Position numbers and translations under genes: made by a program | Assembly: GCA_022447205.1 (NCBI GenBank) | Contig: JAKVBQ010000011.1 | Span: forward strand, 1 to 64,000 | Length of the DNA: 64,000 nt | Direction of reading: 5' to 3' | From: Phycisphaerales bacterium | GTDB lineage: Bacteria > Planctomycetota > Phycisphaerae > Phycisphaerales > SM1A02 | In this document: one piece after another, positions 59,885 to 64,000 of the stretch | Position numbering within the stretch: position 1 is the first letter of the stretch | How the letters are laid out: each line of letters opens with the position of its first letter | The notes under the pieces: generated by a model | What the model was told of the DNA's origin: nothing | What the model saw: the letters and a program-made list of their open reading frames with translations, nothing else | Databases searched by the model: none

Positions 59885-61288
59885 ATGAGAACCACCAGGT
59901 CGGATGCAACCTCGATTGAATCAAGAGCCTGGACTTCGGTCCGGCTCTTGTCTTTTGCACTGCCTCCGTCCCTCCTGATTCTGCTCGTCTTCATCGGCTG
60001 CGAGCAGCGCGGAGCCTTGGCGAGGGCGACCGACGGTGGTGCTGATCCCGCGATTGCGGTCGCTTCGGCCGACGTCGACACCGCCAACTGGCCTCTTCCA
60101 CCCTCGAAGGAACCGGAAGTGCGCGTCCGCTTCAGCGTCCGGGCCGCAGGTGTCGAGCCCTTTCATCTCGGTGTCGCGGGCCAGCCGCTCCTGCTCCTCG
60201 ACGGTGCAGTGGGTCGTCCCTGGCTTCTTGACGGGCCGCTGGACGTTGCGGTCGCCGGTTCCGGTTGGGCCGTTCTGGACGGTGCCGGCAGGCGGATCGC
60301 GATCGAACACCTCGGCCCACTCTCCATTCGCACACTTGGTGGGCGATCTCCACGGATCGAGTTCGAGGATGGCCAGTTGCCCGGTTCGATCGAACTGATC
60401 CCTCGATCAACGGACCCGATCCAGATCGATCTCGTCACCAGGATTCAGATCGAGGCGTACCTTCCCGGTGTGCTTGAGGGAGAACTCTTCGGGAGCTGGT
60501 CGCTGCCGACCTTCCAGGCTCAGGCGATCGCAGCCCGGAGTTACGCCGTCGCCGAGGCGGCTTTCTGGGGGCCGAGACGGCATTTCGACCTCGTTGCCGG
60601 GCCGGCAAGTCAGGCCTGGACGGGCCTTGATGCCTCTCCGAGGGCTCTCGAGGCCGTTGAATCCACGCGTGGCATGGTCCTTCTCCACTCTGGTCGGGTC
60701 ATCCCTGCTTACTACTCATCATGCTGTGGCGGGCGGAGTGCATCAGCTCACCAGTCGATCTCCGATCGCTCTTCACACAAGATCCAGCCGCTGCAGGCCC
60801 GGGTCGGTGATCATGGGACCTGCTGTGAGGAGGCATCAGTACGCGATTGGACGCTGTCCTTCGAGCTTGGTGCGGTCTCCAATGCCTGTGCTCGATGGGG
60901 GCGTACGCATGGCGAAAAGGCGCTCTCGGAGCTTGGACGCCTGCGTTCGGTGGACCTGGTCGACTCGAATCCGGCTGGACGACCGCTTCGATTCAAGCTG
61001 GTCGATCGCGCCGGCAGGAGTGCGGTGATCAAGGCAAACGACATGAGGCGACTGCTTGGCACCGTCGAGCGGGCCGATGGGGGGGCTCCAGCTCAGGTCC
61101 GGTCGGACGACCTGCGGCTTCGAGTTCGAGATGGTCGCCTCCATGTCACCGGGTCCGGGTACGGCCATGGTGTCGGATTGTGCCAGTACGGAACTCAGGC
61201 GATGGCAGCTGAAGGGGCGGATTGGGCTGCCATCCTGGCTCGCTATTACCCGGGTGCGGAGCCGACGCAGGTCTGGTCGCGCAACTGA
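59885..61288 (+). CDS. SpoIID/LytB-domain lipoprotein (peptidoglycan-acting)
   Basis: A 467-residue envelope protein with an N-terminal export segment and lipobox-like end (LLILLVFIGC). The SpoIID domain spans about residues 190-460: IEAYLPGVLEGEL, PTFQAQAIAARSYAVAE with the catalytic glutamate region, CCGGRS, and the end GSGYGHGVGLCQYGTQAMA. SpoIID is a lytic transglycosylase that trims peptidoglycan glycan strands denuded of stem peptides. It supports the presence of peptidoglycan in this planctomycete. ATG 59885 is chosen because TACCAT ends seven bases before it; ATG 59876 lies inside that hexamer. Confidence 0.88.
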   Translation: MRTTRSDATSIESRAWTSVRLLSFALPPSLLILLVFIGCEQRGALARATDGGADPAIAVASADVDTANWPLPPSKEPEVRVRFSVRAAGVEPFHLGVAGQPLLLLDGAVGRPWLLDGPLDVAVAGSGWAVLDGAGRRIAIEHLGPLSIRTLGGRSPRIEFEDGQLPGSIELIPRSTDPIQIDLVTRIQIEAYLPGVLEGELFGSWSLPTFQAQAIAARSYAVAEAAFWGPRRHFDLVAGPASQAWTGLDASPRALEAVESTRGMVLLHSGRVIPAYYSSCCGGRSASAHQSISDRSSHKIQPLQARVGDHGTCCEEASVRDWTLSFELGAVSNACARWGRTHGEKALSELGRLRSVDLVDSNPAGRPLRFKLVDRAGRSAVIKANDMRRLLGTVERADGGAPAQVRSDDLRLRVRDGRLHVTGSGYGHGVGLCQYGTQAMAAEGADWAAILARYYPGAEPTQVWSRN

Positions 61289-61356
61289 GACCCTTTCCCG
61301 GCCTACTGTTGCATGTGGGGCCGGAGCAAGCTGCCGTCAGGGGATTCAGGAAGTCC

Positions 61357-61392
61357 AAAAAATAGACATGGCCGTGAATCACGGCCATGTCT
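61357..61392. terminator. Bidirectional terminator after the SpoIID gene
   Basis: A perfect 13-bp stem (61364-61376 with 61380-61392) with a 3-base loop. On the minus strand it is followed by ATTTTTT, giving a strong terminator; on the plus strand the tail is CCCTTGTT, weaker. Confidence 0.8.
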
Positions 61393-62112
61393 CCCTTGTT
61401 CCCAACCCTACACATCAGCTGGTCAGTGTGGTACTCCCTCGAGTTCCTTCCCTCTCCGAACCAATGTTGAAGCAAGCTTCATCGTTGGATTCGGTCGGTA
61501 CGACTCCCATTGCTGGGGCCCTATTCCGTCTCTGCCCATTCGTCAGATCCCTCAATCGTTCGAATGTACATTGACTACCACACGTAGCGGACCGGCTTCC
61601 CTTTTCCCGTTGATGTCCGCGACCTTCTGATGCCCAGCCCTCGAAAGGACTGGCTTTAAAGAGAGAGAGAGCGCCGTGACTCCCAAGTAACGGCGCATCA
61701 GTAGACTATCCGAAGAATTGATTTCGTGGTTCCCGAAGTCACAAAAAGACCGCGCTTTCTTTTTCCTCAGATCACCCTATTTGCATGATCGGTGTAACCG
61801 GAATTCGCCCTTCTGGCCTCGTAAAAACCCCTTTTTTGGGTGTTGAGAGGGGTTTTTGTGGATTGATTCCTCGTACGCAGATGCCTCTCCCGTCTCCTCT
61901 GTTGGGAGTTGGCTTCCGATGATGCTTGAGCTCATCAGGGGGGGCTGCCTTGGCCAGGAAGGGGCTTTCTCGGCTTGGATCAGGCCCCTGCACCGCTGCA
62001 AGGCTCCGAGGCAAGTTGCCCCAGTTGGCAGCTGGCTCGTCTTTTCCGGACCTGACTTCACGCCCTGTGAGCCCTAGCATGACTGAAGTCCTTTCAGTGC
62101 CTGGAGCTGCAC
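61393..62112. other. Long gene-free, AT-richer region
   Basis: No protein gene is credible on either strand. It contains a GA dinucleotide run (61661-61670), a 7-bp GCGCCGT/ACGGCGC hairpin (61671-61677 with 61690-61696) that on the minus strand is followed by a TCTCTCTCTCTTT tail, and another terminator at 61823-61857. The set of terminator-like hairpins suggests one or more unrecognised small RNAs, but no clear promoter was found. TAGCAT at 62075-62080 may be the -10 of the next gene. Confidence 0.4.
61823..61857. terminator. Terminator-like hairpin AAAAACCCC/GGGGTTTTT
   Basis: Stem 61823-61831 with 61849-61857 around a 17-base loop; the A and T runs make it look like a terminator from both strands. 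There is no protein gene just upstream on the plus strand, so it may end an unannotated transcript. Confidence 0.6.
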
Positions 62113-63429
62113 ATGCACCCCATCATGCCCTTCCATGGCGCTCATCTGGTGTGTCTGATGATCCTGTCGTGCGTGTTTTCCGGCAGCGCATGGGGCAGTC
62201 AACAGGATGGAATCTCTTCCGAGGAGCAGGTTCTGCGTCTGCGTGCGCCCTGGGCGCTTCGAGCGGTCGACTACGGCACGTTCCCCCCGGATTCGATCCG
62301 AGTGGTCAGTGACGGCGATCGTGGGCAGGCGGAGCGATTGCTTCAACGGGTGCGTCTTGTCCGGGAGCTCTCTGCTCGTTGGTTCGGAGGTTTCCCGCTG
62401 CGTCGTCCGGATGCACCACGATTGCTCGTCTTCGAGCGACCGGAAGACATGCTTTTCACCTTGAGGACTGACCTGGCGGTCCGCATGCCACGGCTTCCTG
62501 CTCTGGCGGTCCTCCGGTCGGACGGGCCCGATCTTGCCGTTACCACGGGGTACGCATCAGAACTCGGCCTCGAACGTGCCGTGCAGAGGGAGGCTTTCCT
62601 GCAGTTCCTCATGCCAAGGTGTGCAGGGACCCTGCCACCCTGGGCGCGATACGGTCTCGCCGAGTGTTTCGGTGCGATGCTCGTCCATGGCGGGCGTCTT
62701 GGCCATGGCCATCAGCCACCGGACCTCGTGGCGCCACTGACGAAGGCGCTCCTCGGCGAGCGACTGGTTCCGTTCGACCGTTTGATCCGTCTGGATGAAG
62801 CAGGGTGGGATCATTTCGAATCGGTTCACGGAGCTGCGCTGATGCGGTCCCAGGCCTGGTCCCTCGTTCAGTTCCTGCTCCACGGTGGGACCGAAGATCT
62901 CGCACGGCGGTTTCTTCGTTGGGTCGAGCTGGCCTGCGCCGGCAATGATCCGGTTGATTCATTGGAGAGCGTGCTTTCGACCATGCCCGGTGGGGCATCA
63001 CTTGAGGAGCTCGGGGCGGCATGGCGGAACACGCTGGCCGGTCTCGAACCAGGTGCCCTTCATCTCGCGATCGAGCGTGCCGAGCTGCTTCGGGCCTGCC
63101 TCGAGGAGATCGAGGCCGAGGGCCTCCGTCCAGCTGATCCGGTGGCATTGATGAAACTGATCGCAGACCGGGACGAAGTCCGTCACGTCATGCGGTCCGG
63201 GTTGTTCTCGAGTTCCCTTTCCTCACATCGACAGGGCTGGCTTGATCCTTCGGTGCTCGAGTTCATCGCTCCGGTCGTCCGAGGCGGGCAGGTCGCTTCA
63301 GACGCCATCCCGCCTCCGGAGGTCTGGATCCGGGCGGTCGATGGATGGGATCTGGGTGTGACCTGGGCGCGAATCCCCGATCGTTCCCGTTGGTTCCCTC
63401 GCGTCGAACGAAGGCCCACTCGCCGATGA
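62113..63429 (+). CDS. Secreted peptidase-like protein without HExxH (DUF1570-like)
   Basis: A 438-residue secreted protein with a signal peptide (HLVCLMILSCVFSGSAWG). The segment AVQREAFLQFLMPR followed by PPWARYGLAECFGAML resembles planctomycete DUF1570/peptidase MA-like proteins, in which an HExxH zinc site is followed by a GLAEYF block. Here the histidines are missing (REAFL), so it is probably not an active zinc peptidase. C-terminal half helical, unknown. GGAG lies nine bases upstream of the ATG; a GTG five codons earlier is an alternative start. The family link is inference from pattern only. Confidence 0.6.
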   Translation: MHPIMPFHGAHLVCLMILSCVFSGSAWGSQQDGISSEEQVLRLRAPWALRAVDYGTFPPDSIRVVSDGDRGQAERLLQRVRLVRELSARWFGGFPLRRPDAPRLLVFERPEDMLFTLRTDLAVRMPRLPALAVLRSDGPDLAVTTGYASELGLERAVQREAFLQFLMPRCAGTLPPWARYGLAECFGAMLVHGGRLGHGHQPPDLVAPLTKALLGERLVPFDRLIRLDEAGWDHFESVHGAALMRSQAWSLVQFLLHGGTEDLARRFLRWVELACAGNDPVDSLESVLSTMPGGASLEELGAAWRNTLAGLEPGALHLAIERAELLRACLEEIEAEGLRPADPVALMKLIADRDEVRHVMRSGLFSSSLSSHRQGWLDPSVLEFIAPVVRGGQVASDAIPPPEVWIRAVDGWDLGVTWARIPDRSRWFPRVERRPTRR

Positions 63430-63468
63430 AACAAGGGCCGATCCGTCTTCGACGAATCGGCCCTGTTT
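63429..63468. terminator. Terminator hairpin between convergent genes
   Basis: GGGCCGAT (63435-63442) pairs with ATCGGCCC (63456-63463), extended outward by AAACA/TGTTT after a bulged A and inward by CGTC/GACG around TTC. It lies between two convergent genes and overlaps the last base of the plus-strand stop codon. Confidence 0.75.
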
Positions 63469-63516
63469 GTCGTGGGTGCCTCCCCGGCGGACAGACACCC
63501 CGTCACCATGCTTGGC

Positions 63517-64000
63517 TCAGTTTCCGCGCATCCACGCGAGGTCTTCCTGGTCTCCATCGAGGCCGAGCGTGTCGTTCCCAATGGTGATCTCCTCGCGTGC
63601 CTGGCGCTCATAGTCGCTCTTCACGCCATGCTTCTCCAGAGCCTGGAGTTGCGCTTCCTGCGTGACCCTCAGTTCCTCGAGCTTGGCTTCGAGCTGTCGG
63701 AGATTGCCGACCTTGCCGAGCTTCTCGTAGTTGCCGAGGATGGCCTGCTGTTCCTCCGTCATCGTGATGAGGCGATCATTGCGTTCGATCGCATCGATCT
63801 GGCGATCAAGCGCCCAGAGCTTCTCCTCGAACTGACCGTACTCGTTCTCGAGCTGGGTGAGGATTTCCGCAAGGCGTCCGCGCTGGTTGGCGAGCAGGGA
63901 GATCTGCTGGTCGTTGCTGACAAGCCGGTCCTTGTAGTTCGCGCGAATGCCCGCGATGCGTCGGCCCTCGCTGCGGGCCTGTTCGATGTTCACCCGGAAC
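63517..64000 (-). CDS. Coiled-coil protein, C-terminal part (5' end outside window)
   Basis: The frame is open from the window edge (the codon for Val-Asn-Ile at 63993 is preceded by Arg and Phe codons with no stop) and ends at 63517. About 160 residues are visible. They form one long heptad-rich coiled coil (QQISLLANQRGRLAEILTQL, EEKLWALDRQIDAI, LRQLEAKLEELRVTQEAQL) with a short acidic end (DGDQEDLAWMRGN). No enzymatic motif. It could be part of a structural or phage-shock-like protein, but the N-terminus is needed to tell. Confidence 0.65.
   Translation of the reverse strand, partial: FRVNIEQARSEGRRIAGIRANYKDRLVSNDQQISLLANQRGRLAEILTQLENEYGQFEEKLWALDRQIDAIERNDRLITMTEEQQAILGNYEKLGKVGNLRQLEAKLEELRVTQEAQLQALEKHGVKSDYERQAREEITIGNDTLGLDGDQEDLAWMRGN

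Noticed and set aside
61146-61475. Minus-strand open frame crossing the terminator after the SpoIID gene
   Set aside because: It reads through a 13-bp terminator stem and antisense into the SpoIID gene, with no domain pattern or ribosome-binding site.

Overview
The window looks like chromosomal DNA from a GC-rich, diderm planctomycete, most likely of the Phycisphaerae/Phycisphaerales type. The clues are two secreted proteins that end in the Phycisphaerales form of the PEP-CTERM tail (PAPGALALLGL then an arginine run), a LpxC-FabZ fusion beside lpxD, two skp/ompH-like genes and bamA, membrane proteins with an N-terminal CxxC...CPEC zinc ribbon, a formylglycine sulfatase, a sialate O-acetylesterase-type protein and many secreted proteins of unknown role. 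I see no phage, transposon, integrase or CRISPR array. Assignment to a group is inference from gene content, since no rRNA gene is present.

Layout. 1-8.2 kb: end of a Lys/Gly-rich repeat protein, a Tat-exported sugar isomerase-like protein, a BaiN/HI0933 flavoprotein, a transglutaminase-like/discoidin protein coupled to a thioredoxin-like protein, and a FAS1-CIA30 protein. 8.2-19.3 kb: secreted and membrane proteins (phosphatase, esterase lipoprotein, zinc-ribbon membrane proteins, SASA esterase, DUF6288/HEAT protein, cupin lipoprotein, sulfatase, DUF418). 19.3-27.4 kb: initiator tRNA with a near-consensus promoter, glutamate decarboxylase behind a hairpin-rich leader, K+ channel, EttA, M24 peptidase plus phosphoesterase, and two unknown genes. 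27.5-33.8 kb: outer-membrane and lipid A biogenesis (lpxC-fabZ, lpxD, skp, skp, bamA). 34-37.6 kb: a 40-residue membrane peptide gene, gcvT, a primary-type sigma factor and a UVR-motif protein. 37.6-43.6 kb: a compact minus-strand cluster of TPR protein, two ExbD, ExbB, VWA protein and a DoxX-like protein. 43.7-48.8 kb: tRNA-Leu, class II DAHP synthase, then a translationally coupled trio of an active-site-altered ketosynthase (CLF-like), an intact ketosynthase and a membrane-anchored protein. 48.9 kb: a candidate orphan small RNA. 49-56.9 kb: AddB-like and AddA-like nuclease/helicase genes and a stand-alone NuoG-like protein. 57.3-64 kb: two PEP-CTERM proteins, a TPR protein with two RNA polymerase alpha-CTD modules, a SpoIID-domain lipoprotein, a long gene-free stretch, a degenerate peptidase-like protein and a partial coiled-coil protein.

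Two kinds of start signal stand out. Some genes have ordinary Shine-Dalgarno starts (glutamate decarboxylase from TTG, cupin lipoprotein, first PEP-CTERM gene, sigma factor). Many first genes of transcription units instead have a TANNNT -10-like hexamer ending only 6-9 bases before ATG, which predicts leaderless or nearly leaderless mRNAs. I used this to pick several starts. The most interesting candidates are that pattern, the CLF-like/KS pair, the ExbB-ExbD-ExbD-VWA-TPR cluster, the TPR/double alpha-CTD protein and the orphan small RNA at 48.9 kb.
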